A stretch of 64,000 nt of DNA, taken from Daedaleopsis sinensis. Its lineage: Eukaryota; Basidiomycota; Agaricomycetes; Polyporales; Polyporaceae. This document shows, one piece after another, positions 36,576-48,700 of this stretch. The position numbers and the translations under genes are program-made. Within the stretch, counting starts at the first letter, position 1. Each line of letters opens with the position of its first letter. The stretch covers positions 1,612,001 to 1,676,000 of the forward strand of contig CM066311.1 in assembly GCA_033807695.1 (NCBI GenBank). The letters are read 5' to 3'. The notes below the pieces were generated by a model that was not told the DNA's origin, searched no databases, and saw nothing but the letters and a program-made list of their open reading frames with translations.

Positions 36576-37518
36576 ATGACCACCCTCTCGTCCCCGCCAC
36601 CGTCCCCGCTCTTCGCCCGCTCGTCGTCCAACGGTAGACACATGCCACTCCGCGTCGCCAACGTTGCCAGCTTGCTCGTCAAAATGCGCAGGCACCGCAG
36701 CAAGGCAAAGGAGCACCACATCGAGTCCTCCTCGGGCGACGCGCCGCAGACGCACCCTTCCCTCGCCGGGGAGAACGCGGTGTCGGCGCGCAAGATACCG
36801 CTCGAGGAGAGCGAGACGTTCGTGTGTCGTGACGGGGTCGACGCCGCCAAGCTCCTCCGTGCAGTCAGGGGGGCGTTGTTCCAGAAGGCGTTGGACGTGG
36901 GTGCGAATGTGCTCGTAGATGAAGAGTGCGTAGTCTGTCTTTAACCTCCTGCTTCATATCTCGCCGCTAACTACACGCATGGACGTCCACCAGGTGGACC
37001 TGCACGATCTGCGGACCTAGGCATCGGTCCGACGGGACGTTCAGAGTATATGTGAGTGTCGTTTCCTGCATACTGTCTCTCGTTCTGGAATCGAAGGACA
37101 CGCTGTCTGCGTGTGCTGCCTCGAGCCCCCGTCATCGTCTACAACGGCGTCGTGGGGGGTCGATGCGGGCGTCTTCCGAGAAAGCACCAGCAGCTTTCCA
37201 CGTTTTCGGGGGCATGCTTCCACGACCGAGTCAGACAATCACGGATCCTTCGGGCTTCTTCGGGGCTAACGTGGCACTCTTGATAAATATCACCCGATCC
37301 ACCTTCGTGAACGTGTTCACCAAAGAGCTAGATACTTAGTCTTGCTGTCTTCAATTGCGCGAGAAGGCTGAGATACTGACCTTATTACGTCTTAAAAATA
37401 GGTTAACTACTCCGCCAAAGCTGCGCGTTCCGATCGTCGCGACCCTCAACGCCCAGTTGCCATCGAGAATGCGAAGGCCGTCCCGGGACTCATGACCATC
37501 CTCAACCGATTGGATTAA
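36576..37518 (+). CDS. Small uncharacterised protein with a CxxC motif
   Basis: Three exons (36576-36925, 36994-37051, 37402-37518) sum to 174 residues. The first exon is Ser/Pro-rich then basic (VKMRRHRSKAKEHH) and ends ALDVGANVLVDEE. The second gives WTCTICGPRHRSDGTFRVY with a CTIC pair and a nearby His that might bind metal. The third ends VPGLMTILNRLD. I recall similar small proteins of unknown function in other Agaricomycetes but cannot name a domain. The 350-nt second intron is long for this genome and might hide a further exon, although the direct join reads smoothly. Confidence 0.7.
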
Positions 37519-38140
37519 CTCTTCACTCTCATTCCCCCACTCCCCACAACTGTATAACGTTTCCCGTCTTCGCATCCGGCATATCAAACCATTACAATCA
37601 TTCTCGACCGCAGCACGATTTCGACTTCCGACTCCGCACCCGCACGAATGGACCTCACGGATCTTGTACAACACAAAAGACGTAGCCTATCAACCGACAC
37701 ACACGGATAATCCTCACTGTACCACCACCTTCCCTTTCGTACCTCAGGCCTTAGCTCCCATAATCCGTATACGATCCATGTACATCACCTTACGCACCGT
37801 GCCTGTTGCAGGCGGTGCTCACACGTTCTTTGTCCTTGTACGTATTTTATAGAGTGAGATTGACCATGTACGTTTTTATTCCACATAACGGACACCATCC
37901 TCTGGCAAGCTCGTTCGATGTGTTGCACCTCGTCATCTTTCAAATCTTCACTCACGGTAACGGTTCGACCTCTCGATGCGGGAGTTGGTGGTCACCGGTC
38001 ATTTGCAGGTGAGTAGATCCATAAATCCAGGTTCTCTGTGTTGGTTTGTTATATGACGCGAATAATCTGGCTCGAGAGCATGATTCAAGCCTCCAAATAC
38101 CTCGAGAGTCGAGACGAAGATACAATAAGAATGAGATACA
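37519..38140. other. Intergenic, no supported gene
   Basis: No gene is seen. The upstream exon expected to hold the sedolisin signal peptide was not identified here. Confidence 0.45.
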
Positions 38141-40196
38141 GGGAGACAAGAGGATATCACCCGTCGCGAACTTCTCCTCTGCCCGCCGACACATCGATCC
38201 CTCTCAACATAGTCGTTCCACGCACCAACATGACCGTCGCACTCCGCGACATCCTCCTGGACATCAGCAACCCATCGAGCCCTTCCTACGGACAACATCT
38301 TACCAAGAACGAGGTGTGTCATATAGGTTCTCATGGATATGTATGATCTTGCTGAATGCTGCATGACTCGGAAATTAGGCCGACAAATATGCTGCACCGC
38401 GGGCTAAGAGTATCACAGCCGTGACATCCTGGCTCTACGGCCACGGCTTCGTTCGAGAAGATATAACTATCTCTGGGGCGTAGCTCAGCGTTCATGCGCC
38501 ATTGGCCAGAGTTGACCTGATACTTGGGGCTGCTTTTTCGGAATTCACCCACAAGGCAACCGGCTCAAGACTGGTCCGTATGCTGTCATATTCATTGCCA
38601 GCAGACCTGGACGAGCATGTGTCGTTCATCTATCCCACCACGCAGTGCGTATGTCTCAGCTGAAAAGTTTATTACTGATTCAAGCCGTGGCAGGTTCGGC
38701 TATAATGCTCGCGGCGATATTTCCGCTAAAGCGGTGAACTCAAAATCGTCTAGATCTGAGGTGCTTGACGATTCCCGGGCCCGTACACATTCGAGAACTG
38801 TCATGTTGCCGTCATACCACAATGTCTCCAAAAGCTCTACAACATCCCGGCGGTACCGGCCACCCAGCAGGCGAACACCCTCGCCATGAGCGGGTTCAAC
38901 GGCAACGTCCCAAGCCACGACAATCTGCAGGTGCGTGGACCGCTTCTGAGTAGCGGTATTATGGTGCTCTTGGTCTGAGTGAATATTAGGACTTCCTCGT
39001 AGCCTACGGCCCGAAAGAGGGCGAGACATACCAAGTACGCTCCTTGAACAGCACGGGCAACAACCAAGACCTGCTCCTAGAATCGGTCTGTCTCCCAGTT
39101 CTCGTTGAGTACTGCATGCAGGACCCTTGTCTACTCCGCAGGATCTCGATATTCAGTACACCGTTGGTCTCGCGAACAACGTGTCCACAACTTTTTGGTC
39201 TGTCGATGGTCCACGGGGCTCGAGCAGCCACTTGCAGATGTACGAGCTGCTGACCGCGCTTCAAGTTAACGACTAGGACCATCCGCCACTCGTTGTCTCG
39301 ACGAGCTACTCACTGGGCTCGAAGGGCGAAGCTATTGACAGTGACGATGTGAGAAAGATATAGTGATTATATCGTCCATCGTAACTTGAATCCATAACGA
39401 TGCTGATGTAGACATAGCCACTGCATACGCGATCTATCCCTCCGGCTTGGGAATCGCGGGACATCGGTGATTTTTAGCTCTGGGGACGGCGGAGTCGCAG
39501 GGGAGGCAGTATACAACAGCGTGTGCAGTACGCAGTTCGTTCCCGTGTTCCCGTCGAGCTGCCCATAGTGAGTCCGCCTTGCTCTATCGCCCTCATCCAT
39601 CGCTCAACAGCGTCACATCCGTCGGCAGCACAGATGGCTTCGTGCCCGAGACCGCAGCGCCCTTCTCCGCAGGGGGTTTCTCGAACATATTCCCGCGCCC
39701 CGCCTACCAGACGTCTGCAGTCGACGGCTACCTCAAGGCTCTCGGGAGCACCAACGCTGGCCGGTACAACCTCTCCGGGCGCGGGTACCCCGACGTTTCC
39801 GTCCACGGCACGAACATCGCCATCAGCGTGAACCGCACCATCCTCACCGTGGGGGGCACGAGCGCGTCGGCGCCGACGTTTGCGAGCATTGTCGCGCTCG
39901 TCAATGACAGGCTCATCGGCGCGGGCAAGCGGCCATTGGGTTTCCTCAGCCCGTTGCTGTACTCGAGGGGCGCGCCCGCGTTCAACTCACCAAGGGGAGT
40001 AACCCGGGATGCGGGGGAGATGGGTTCCCCGCGCTCGCTGGGTGAGATCCGGTACGTCCTTGTCGGTATACCTGTCGCTGGGGTCTGTCGAGATTGACAC
40101 GGGTCCGTACAGGTAACCGGGCTAGCGCTGGGGACGCCGGATTTCAATAAGTTGTTAGAAGTAGCCATGAGTGCCGCAGCCCCAATGTCGGCATAA
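38141..40196 (+). pseudogene. Sedolisin (S53 tripeptidyl peptidase) pseudogene
   Basis: The whole S53 layout can be followed. Prosegment: SNPSSPSYGQHLTKNE, ADKYAAPRAKS, LSYSLPADLDEHV, PTTQF. Catalytic domain: CLQKLYNIPAVPATQQ, DLDIQYTVGLA, SSGDGG, VFPSSCPYVTSVG, then GGFSNIFPRPAYQ, GRGYPDVS, the Ser loop GGTSASAPTFAS, and GLALGTPDF at the end. It is broken: TAG replaces Trp after ISGA (about 38482), a frame change lies near 38785 before FENCHV, TAG interrupts near 39275 in VND-DHPP, a small deletion shifts frame after PAFN (about 39985), and TGA replaces Trp in AG(W)DP (about 40046). No signal peptide exon was found. These secreted acid proteases digest protein outside the cell; this copy cannot. 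Confidence 0.88.
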
Positions 40197-40267
40197 GTCT
40201 GACTTAGTTGTTCTGTCGAGCTGTTAGGTCCTTTTCGTCCAGGCATGATAATGAAGATTCTCGAATA

Positions 40268-42545
40268 TTACCGAGGTATGAACTTCACCGCAACAAAATT
40301 GAGAGGGTGTTCTTCTACCATGTCCGCAGCGCCCACACCGTTACTAGAACCTTGCTCCTCCTCGTCGCTATCGCTGCTCGTGTCCTCCAGCTCATCGTCC
40401 CAACTGTCCATCCTCTTCAAATTCCATTCATGCTCCATGAGGACGCTCCTTCGTGCGACGCTCGACTGTGCCGTGCTCTCCTCCCCGCTGTTCGCCGCGA
40501 CGACGTCGATGAGCAGGCTATACGTCGCCGCCTCCCCCGCCTCAACAAACGACGTCCGGCCGAACGTCAGCCCCACGGACATGCCCGTCCCAGACGCGGG
40601 AGCAGGATCCACGAACGTCCGCGAAGCGTTCGGCCAACAGTCGATGTGCTCGATGTCGCACGAGGGTGCCTGGCGGAAGCCGCTCCAGTGGAACGCGGAG
40701 GGGCTATTGTCACGGAACAGAACGGTGGCGTGCACCGGGTGGGCGTCTGACACTTCGTGCGGGCACAAGAGGAGATGGATATCAGCCACGCCGTGGCCAT
40801 CCTTGTCAGTGAGCGCGATGACGCGGTACCACGTCGTCTCCCAATCGAGCACGATTGGGGACGTCGGGATGCGGTTGTGCGGGCGCGGGAGACATAGAGT
40901 GTATCCGGAGTCGTGCAGCTGGGAGGGGAGCCACTGCGGGAAGACAATCTCGCACGGGCCCGAGAAGCTGAAGCTGCGTGAGAGGAGGGAGCCGGGCGAG
41001 GGAGGTACGGTCGTAGGGATCCGTAGGGATACGGCGCTACGATAGTAAGTCGGTAAGTAGAAGTCGCGTAAGACGAAGGTCGCCGCGTGACGCGTGGAAG
41101 GAGTGGGCGGTGCGTTTGGATACATCGAACGGAAAAGGGGCAGCGCATCCAGCTGGATGGTCGTGCACCGATAGTAGGTCCCTTCGGGGTGAAGATAGTT
41201 AACATCTTTGTCGTTAACTTGGCCTTCCTCGAGGTAAACCTGGGAAGAATGATCGTATGCTGGAGGTGGACTGGGGTCTCGTTCGAGGAGCCTGGAACGC
41301 TTTCCGATGATGTGCTGGTTCGTATCCCGCACTGGCTGGAGCATGAGAGCGACAACATGACCGGATGCATCCTGACAAGCTAGGGCTGCGAGTATACAGG
41401 TCTTCGCCCTGTTGTCAATGAGCACGGGGAAGTGAACATGTATACCGTGGCTGGTGACCGTGTAATGAGGCGGCGCTAGTTGGAGATGTATCCGCTGCGC
41501 AAAGCTTTCGAGAGGGATCGGCACAATATCGTGAGCCCCTGCGAACGCAGCGGGAGAGGAAGCTAGGAGACACGGTTCTTCTGACCAAGGGTGCGGGACC
41601 ATATCGATGTGGTGCGGGACGGGAAGGAGGTCAAAGCATCCATGAATCATAGTGTGGTCCGGGAAGATGTGTCCCCATGCGAAGATACTCTGATCAGGGC
41701 AGTGTTCCAGTATTTCCCTTTGCAGTCGCAAGAAAGCCTTGCGTCCCTCTCCGTAGATAGTCGGCAGATGGACCCCAAAGAGACCCATCAACGAGTACGC
41801 CTCATCCTCTGTTCGCGTAGTCTGCCTGTTCGCAGCCCACGACATCCGTCTCGCTACGCTGATTGAGTCTAGAGAGCGCCTGTGTGTAAGGATGTCACGG
41901 TCGATTCCAGTGATCTCTTCGATGACGGCCGCCAACGAGTTCTTGGTACCAAGTACACGCCAGCCGCGTGAAAGGAAGAAGATCTCCTTCGGGGCAATGA
42001 GCTCTTGCAGCGTCCAACCTCGCTTGAACCAACGACTATTCCTGAACCTCGAATTTGGGGATCGCGGATTCTGCAGGTCGTCGACGTCTTCCAGGAAAGC
42101 ATAGCATACGGCTGCTCGTGAATACCAGTCCCACATGGAATTGATCGCCTCCGAAAGCTCGGCACTGCTCGTCTTGTCGATGCAACATGTATCAACCCAC
42201 GCGAGCCGGTATCCGTTGAGACGGGCAAAGACACAGCAGTCCCTGATTTTCGCTGACAGGACTGTCAGTGCAGCAGGGCATGTTTCTTGTTCGTCCGAAG
42301 CAGCGTCGCGGGTATTGTGCTGAGTATATTCGTGTATTTCAAGAATGTCCTGGAGGACGGTGCGGCGACGGCGATGCGTAATCATGAGCCCATGTGCGGA
42401 GGAATGGCAATGGTATCGGCATTCTCACCTGCAAAGACTGTTCCCCGTCGGTGTGATCCCATACATGCGATAAAATGGCGTAGCAGGCCTGACTGGGTGT
42501 ATCGATGTGACGGAATCGTGCAGTGCTCGTGTCTAAGAGGCGCAT
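40268..42545 (-). CDS. HET-domain protein 2 (heterokaryon incompatibility type)
   Basis: Two exons (42545-42429, 42349-40268) encode 732 residues. It begins MRLLDTSTARF and shows YAILSHVWDH, RLAWVDTCCIDK, WFKRGWTLQELIAP and TEDEAYSLMGLFGVHLPTIYGEG, the complete HET motif set. The ~450-residue C-terminal part contains no named domain; it ends with an acidic Ser/Asp/Glu run (EDTSSDSDEEEQ) and VEEHPLNFVAVKF. The single intron sits at the same place as in HET protein 1, marking them as paralogues. HET domains trigger cell death on non-self contact. The gene converges on the sedolisin pseudogene only 70 bp away. Confidence 0.93.
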
Positions 42546-42982
42546 AACGCTCCTTAACGGCGGGACGAGTTCAGCTTCAGAGATTCACTATACTTCTAAG
42601 TCGAAGATGAGCAAGTTGAGTTTAGTCTGAGTAATACAATAGAAAAACATACCCTCCCGGATGAGGGTCCCCTAGGAGTCCTCAGATACTCTTGGAAAGA
42701 GATTGTGGAGGTCTTACTCATGATGAGGCAGTCCTGGACGAAATAAGACTCTTGATTGCTTTCCCACTCTAACCGCCTCAAGAACCCATATCGAGGTGGC
42801 AGTTTGATCTTAGGTATCCCGAGGTAGGAGGAGCATGAACTGGCACTGGTGACATACTTAGGACGCAAGTTGAAGCAGATGAAGGGAGAGAGCAAGATGC
42901 AACAAGCTCAGGCTGAGGTGACCAATGCTGGGTACTAAATGTTAAATGTCGATATATGCCCCAGGATAAGCCAGGGATATGC
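42546..42982. other. Unique DNA between HET2 and the tandem repeat
   Basis: Upstream of HET2 and of the first SWP1 copy. No coding sequence is supported. Confidence 0.5.
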
Positions 42983-43082
42983 CCTGTTGTGGACTTATCC
43001 CCCGAAATTCCAGTGACACGTCGCGCGCACTGCGCAGCGCGCTGAAGGCGCTCCCTCAACAACTCTCTCCTCGACGTCCACG

Positions 43083-44118
43083 ATGGTCAGCGCACTCTCC
43101 TGGCTCCTATGTTCGCTGGCAGCTGCGGCGTCGGCGCAGGCGTCGGCGCTGACCCTGCAGTCACCACGGTTTACAATATTCTCGGCAGACGCAGCCCAGC
43201 TTCGTTCTGAACCGTGAGTCGGAATTGCAGGCTAGCTTTGTATAAGTTTAACATCGAATTGTCAGACTCTCTGCTGCCCACAAACCCACACCGCCATTAT
43301 CTCTTGGCCCAACGGACATACTGAAGGTCACATTCCAAGTGCTCGACGCCGACGGGAAAGGTGTGCAACCACACCAAACGTTCCTGCGTTTCTATGACGC
43401 AGTCTCCGGAGAGGAGGGCGTCCAGCCCGTGAAAGTTACTGCTGGCGGAAAGGCCAAGTTCGAACTGGTATGCACACCTAACTTCTCAGTCACCCCCTCT
43501 CGTACCCATCTGTGAACTTCCGCAGAACATGGCGCGTCCCCCGGCGTCCTTGCCGCCCACCGGGTCCAACCCCCTCAAAGTCTCTCTCTACTTGGGCTCC
43601 TTCGTTCACGATCCATCGGAGCACGAGCTCTTTGATCTTGTTGTCCCGCCCTCACAGACTCCTGCGCACCATCCTGACGAGGTGGCCTTCCACGCCCGAC
43701 CTGAGATCGTGCACACGTTCCGTCCGGAACAGAAGTTGCCCCCCAAGTTCATCTCGGCCGTCTTCACGCTCCTCCTCGCCGCGCCCTGGGTCGTTCTCCT
43801 CGGTCTGGTGCGTACCACTCCCCATTCCCCCAATCACACGTGCTTCGTACCCAAAGATAGACGAGACGCTGACGCGTGCGCCCGACGGTACAGTGGGGGC
43901 ACATCCGCCCGCAGGTCCCCCACCTCTTCTCAGCAAGCATCGCCCCCTTCATTGCGACTTTGGGCGCGTTTGAAGCGCTTCTGGTGTGGTACTGGGTCGA
44001 CCTCCGCCTCGGTCAAGTTCTGCTGTACGGTGCGCTTCTCAGCATCCCGACTGCGCTCACCGGACAGCGTGCGCTGGCTGCGCTCGGCGACCGGCGGCTC
44101 GGCAAAAGCTCGAAGTAG
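43083..44118 (+). CDS. SWP1: Oligosaccharyltransferase subunit Swp1 / ribophorin II, copy 1
   Basis: Four exons (43083-43213, 43266-43467, 43526-43807, 43894-44118) sum to 279 residues. A signal peptide (MVSALSWLLCSLAAAASAQA) is followed by a lumenal beta-rich domain (SPRFTIFSADAAQLRSEPLS; LKVTFQVLDADGKGVQPHQTF; VSLYLGSF). It ends in three hydrophobic segments: FISAVFTLLLAAPWVVLLGL, FIATLGAFEALLVWYWV and VLLYGALLSIPTALTG. This is the short fungal form of ribophorin II. Swp1 is an ER-membrane subunit of the oligosaccharyltransferase that N-glycosylates nascent proteins and is essential in yeast. The copy is intact. Its promoter is unique DNA beyond ~100 bp upstream. Confidence 0.93.
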
Positions 44119-45132
44119 CAGACTTGTATCACGCCCGGGTGTGTTCAATAGATTATCGACCGAAATCCGACGGTGCTACACATGCGTCCCGCTTCGCGAC
44201 GCTCATCTTCGATCCGGTACGCGTACGAGCCGACCTGAGCGAATAACACGTTCGTCTTCTTCTCCATTCGACTCCAATTTTATCCCCAGCCCTACAGACT
44301 CCGCGGCGCCGCAAGCCATTCGTTCCCGGCCACACCGTCATCGTGGACTTTCGATGCAGCGGGGTTTTGGAGCCCACAACTCTCTCGGCACCGTATCTCG
44401 GGGCGGACGCTGTTGAGGGCGTCCACCAGGGCACTCGGTGCATCGTAGGCCCCTCAATGCAACGCCCTATTTTTGTTCGCGAGTTCGTGCCCTTGCACAT
44501 CACCTATTGCAGGCTCTGACGCACAGGCTCCCCTCACGCGACTCCTATATCGACCCCTTCTCGTCCCTACTCAAGGTTCAGCCTTCGAAGCTCGACGACC
44601 CCGGCTCCATCCTGGTTCTAAACCTCCAACTGAGGCCGCATGGCTGCACACGACAAGCGGGCCGCCGCGACGGTCGTCGCACAAGATCCGCTATATGCGT
44701 CGCCCACACCTATGACGCTGCCATGTCACTACGTGAGTGTGAACTTTACCTTTGCTTCGGCTTTCCCGCCCTGCTGTCGAGCGCAAGGGTGCCACAGCAG
44801 CCGCCGCGTCCGCTATGTTTGTCGTGCGTCACCGGCTACCACTCATGACGGAAGTTCCTATGTAGTCCGATTCTGCCGTCTGCACGCGTGAGTCCCGGTG
44901 ACAGCGGCTCCATAGCCAGTATCACCTATAGGCAGCTCGCGGCCGTCCGACTGGCAGCACAAGTCACGAATCGGTCCTTATGTGCGTCGTATTGTTTCGG
45001 CTCCTCGTGAACTGCGTCTACGTGATAAGTAGCTAATAATACACGTGCGGGTATGGCTCGCCAGGCTTCTCGCCGGCGGGACCCCATCCCTCACTCTTCG
45101 ATCTCTCCGTCTCTCACTTTCTAGATGTGCAG
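44119..45132. other. Unit 1: SWP1 3' flank to the GH47 fragment
   Basis: No supported gene. This is the first part of the unit where the two copies show SNPs (from ~44381) and a ~65 bp length difference near 44890. Confidence 0.5.
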
Positions 45133-45704
45133 CTAGTTGGGCCCTTCTGCGGGGAGCTTGGGCGCGAAGCTGACCGCGGGGAGCGGGCCCGACTTGGTCT
45201 TGAACGGCCCGGCCGCGACGTGCCGCTTGCCGCTGCCGTACGAGGCCTTCTCGGGCGGCGCGATGAACGGGTGCGCCTCCGTGTTGAACACGTCTGCAGC
45301 AGAGCGAGAACGGCGTCAGCAGCGAGACCCTCGGAATGAAAAGAGAGACCCGAGAACGGGGTCGAGCACGGGCATGGGGATGGGGACGCACAATTGTCGA
45401 GGCTGAAGCGGTTCGGGTCGTCGAAGGTGAGGTAGAGGTACTTGAGCACCTCCGCGAACCAGAAGCTCTCCATGTCGTCGATGAAGTCCGAGTCGCTCGA
45501 GCCGGTCGAGTCGACGTCCCAGATCGGCGCGAACGCGGGCACCGCGGTCGGCGTACTGAGGAACTCGTTCACGCTGTTGCTCATGGAGACCGCGCGGTCG
45601 TAGAACTTGCGCTTGCCCGTCGCGCGGAACGCCGCGTAGAAGTTGGATTCGAGCACCTCGGGCCGCATGTAGTAGTAGTCTGCAATAATGTAGAACCCAT
45701 GCTC
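45133..45704 (-). pseudogene. Orphan 3' fragment of a GH47 alpha-1,2-mannosidase, unit 1
   Basis: Reading on the minus strand: HGFYIIADYYYMRPEVLESNFYA, then PAFAPIWDVDSTG, DDMESFWFAEVLKYLYLTFDD and, across an intron (45391-45294), SLDNYVFNTEAHPF followed by a ~50-residue tail to the TAG at 45133. RPEVLES and ESFWFAETLKY are signature blocks of family 47 mannosidases, and VFNTEAHPF normally closes the catalytic barrel, including the Thr that holds the active-site calcium. Everything upstream of HGFY (the first ~two thirds of the enzyme) is absent, so this cannot be a working mannosidase. Family members trim Man9 N-glycans in ER/Golgi. Confidence 0.85.
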
Positions 45705-48700
45705 GCTGTCCTCGACGCTGCTGTGAATGTGCGTGAACGAGAGAATTGGGACCGCTGTGAAGTCCTGTGTACTCACAAACATCCCGCTTCTGCAGTGGTT
45801 TAGCCCGCTCCCGCACCTCGGGTGGTGATCGATATGCAGGGGAGAGTGGAAGGAAAAGGCTACGGGCCCCGCGGCGTCGTCAGGACAGCCGTGGTATGCA
45901 CGCTGTGACCCAATCTGTGTAAACAAAGTCAGTAATCCACAAATAACTCCTCGCAGTCTCGTCCGTTTTCATTGAAACAAGGGGTCCCATGCAGCATTGA
46001 ACATTACGCATCAAGCGCGCCCTGTCGCGCGGCGATCGGAGGAGGTCACTAAAATCGCGTTCATTGCAATTTCATGGGTCTCAGGAATAATGTGCGTTTC
46101 CAGCTCGGCCCTCGCCACACAGGTCCCCAAATCACCTAATTACGTGTACGCATGCTGTATACGACGTGTACGACGTGTTTTCATGGTCTGAATCGACGTT
46201 TGAAAAATCGAGTTTTGGGCCACCTCCATAAACCGGCCGGTGCCAACTCTGTAATACGCGACTTCTCGCCGCGGCGACGAGCTCGTATCGGTTCATACAT
46301 CGTCTGATATCAGGTCTGACACGTTCTAGTCGGTTCCCGGGCACAGGAACACGCGCATACTGAAGGTCGCCACGCACAGGTGGGAGGGTACTATCACCCA
46401 TCTCTCGATATACGCATGTTCCCGCTGCCAGACGGAGCTCAGACAAAACGTACATGTCCAGTACGCATGGGACATCATCGTGCGGGAAGACATTCCCAGA
46501 ATGACACGTGCAAGACGCGAATTTCGCTCATACCCGTGCGGATTTGGGTGGAAATTCACGAATATCTCGACAATCTCACAAATATGACCTTCGAGACGTG
46601 TCGCTCCGCGTTGCAGACGGGACACATGACGTGATATACCGCCTGAGATGCGGAGGGCACGCTTTTCTGACCGGTAGAAGCTGCCTCCAACTCGCTCGAA
46701 AGCGGGATTGTAGACAGCTACTACAGGTTCACCCCAGTGCCGCGGGTCAGTGCGGCGCCGCCAAATACGTGCAGCGCATGCTACACGATGCGCAGACCTC
46801 TCCAGCATGAACGTACGCGCATCACGCCGGTTGCGATCCTCCAGCCACCCAGAGATTCCGGACGAGCACTCCGAAAGCGACTTCGGTCGATAGCATCGGC
46901 ATGACGCATGCGAACGGCGTGCGAGAGATCTGAGTACACCTTGCAGTCGCTCAGAGCTGCATCGCTCACCGTCGCACGCCCAGAAATGAACCAGACAACA
47001 GGGAGAGCCGCTTTTGACTCTCCCGGCTGCCTGCGCAGCTCACAGGCAACGGGTCGCTCGAACGATCAGTCCAAACAAGAAGAACACATACCAGGACATC
47101 GATATACTGCTGACGCATCGGACTTCCGGCCTGCAACGGCTCGTCTTCGATGGGCGGTACGGACGCTGCTCTGAGACGGCCACGAGGCGGACACTTCCGG
47201 GGCACTTGGAGAACGAGGCACTAGTACTGTGGAGCACAGTCAATACCACGTCAATGTACCATCATACCGACAGTACTCACAAAGTCTTTACAAGTCGTCG
47301 GGGATGATAGATAGTCCTGTCAAATGTGAGCACCAATCAACTAGTACGCAGGCAGATGCAAAGCTTACCTCAAGTTATGTATATACAAGGCTCCCACTCG
47401 CACTTCCGATCCTTAGGTGACGTTTGCGCGGGGATACTAACGACGACGTAATAGGCGTGTGGATGCAATGCACGCCGTCGCACAGTCGGCAGTGTGCACT
47501 AGCTACGAGTCAGCGTCACATCGCGTCATTCGAGTCTCATGCCAGTGACTCACCGGGAAATAGCCTGTGTTTACATGCCAGCTAACTTCACGGGTCGATC
47601 TGTCAATGCAGATGTCAGCATAGCCGTAGATACACGCATGGACATCCAGCATACCTGCGCGTGGGCCCGTTAGACAGCGCCGCGACCACTGCACACGACA
47701 TCGACCAGCACAGTCCGGCGTCGGGAGTAGATCTGTGCGCGCACTCAGTAATTGGTAAGTACACGATGGCAGCGAACATACATCTCCCCTGATCCGGTTT
47801 CCGGCGCGCGCGAGCAGTCGGACCCGCGCGGCGCGCTCGCGCTATGGCCAGATTCTGTCAGGCGCGCTCAGGGCGCGCCTCTCGCGAGGTGCAGGGAAGT
47901 GAGACTGGCGTACCTGGCGCGTCGATCCCAAGTGAGTCATCGCCGCGACGTCACGACGGCGCCATACCAACCTCCTGGAGCAAAGCGCGGTCAGCAATGG
48001 ACACAGAGTCGGGATGGCGGGACTCACTAGCACGAGCGCGGGTGGGCGACTGTCCAGAACAACTGCAGGGGGCATGTCGACACAGCCGGGGGTGTACATG
48101 CGAGCTAGAGACGGCGGCAACTGTGATCAGCAAGTGAAGACACGACATGCCAAGTGCAAGAAGTGCTTACCAGTGAGGTCACGAACGACGCACGTAGAGC
48201 AGCAGCCATCGGGTGACGAGTGCTGGTCATCGAGGGGGGCCATGAGTGGAGAGGGGAGTGTGAGGAGGGGAGGGAAAGGGGAGAAGAGGAGGGGGATGCT
48301 GAGAGTCGAGTCGGAGGAGGGTATTTGTATCGTTCGAGGTGGTCCGTGCGCGAAGCTCCTCGATCGCCCCCTCCTTTGGGTGCGAAGAGGTCGGAGATAT
48401 GACACATGGCCGTACTCCCAGTTGCCCACGGACCGAGATGTCCAGCCAACCAGAGGAGGACACGGGAGGTGGAACGGGCAGGCGGAACGAGTGTGCGGAC
48501 GTCCAGGGAGATGGAAGACGGCGGAGACAGTTTCCAGGCATCGCTCGGCATTGATGCGAGTACCAGTTAGCGCGTGTGGCGCTCAGGCCGCGATCGTCGC
48601 ACATTGTGGCCTCGAATGTCGTAGATTCGTCCGACGGGGGTAGGAGGAAAGGGTCTCCGTCCAGATAAGCGTTCTGGCGTACTTTCTAGGTCTCGGTGTG

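Noticed and set aside
46326..46808. 160-codon minus-strand frame conserved in both units
   Set aside because: It has no domain, no start context and no intron support. Substitutions between units do not favour silent sites as far as I can see.
48014..48643. 209-codon open frame, present in both repeat units
   Set aside because: The opposite strand is equally open, the composition is Arg/Gly-rich, there is no domain or splice signal, and retention in unit 2 is explained by recent duplication.
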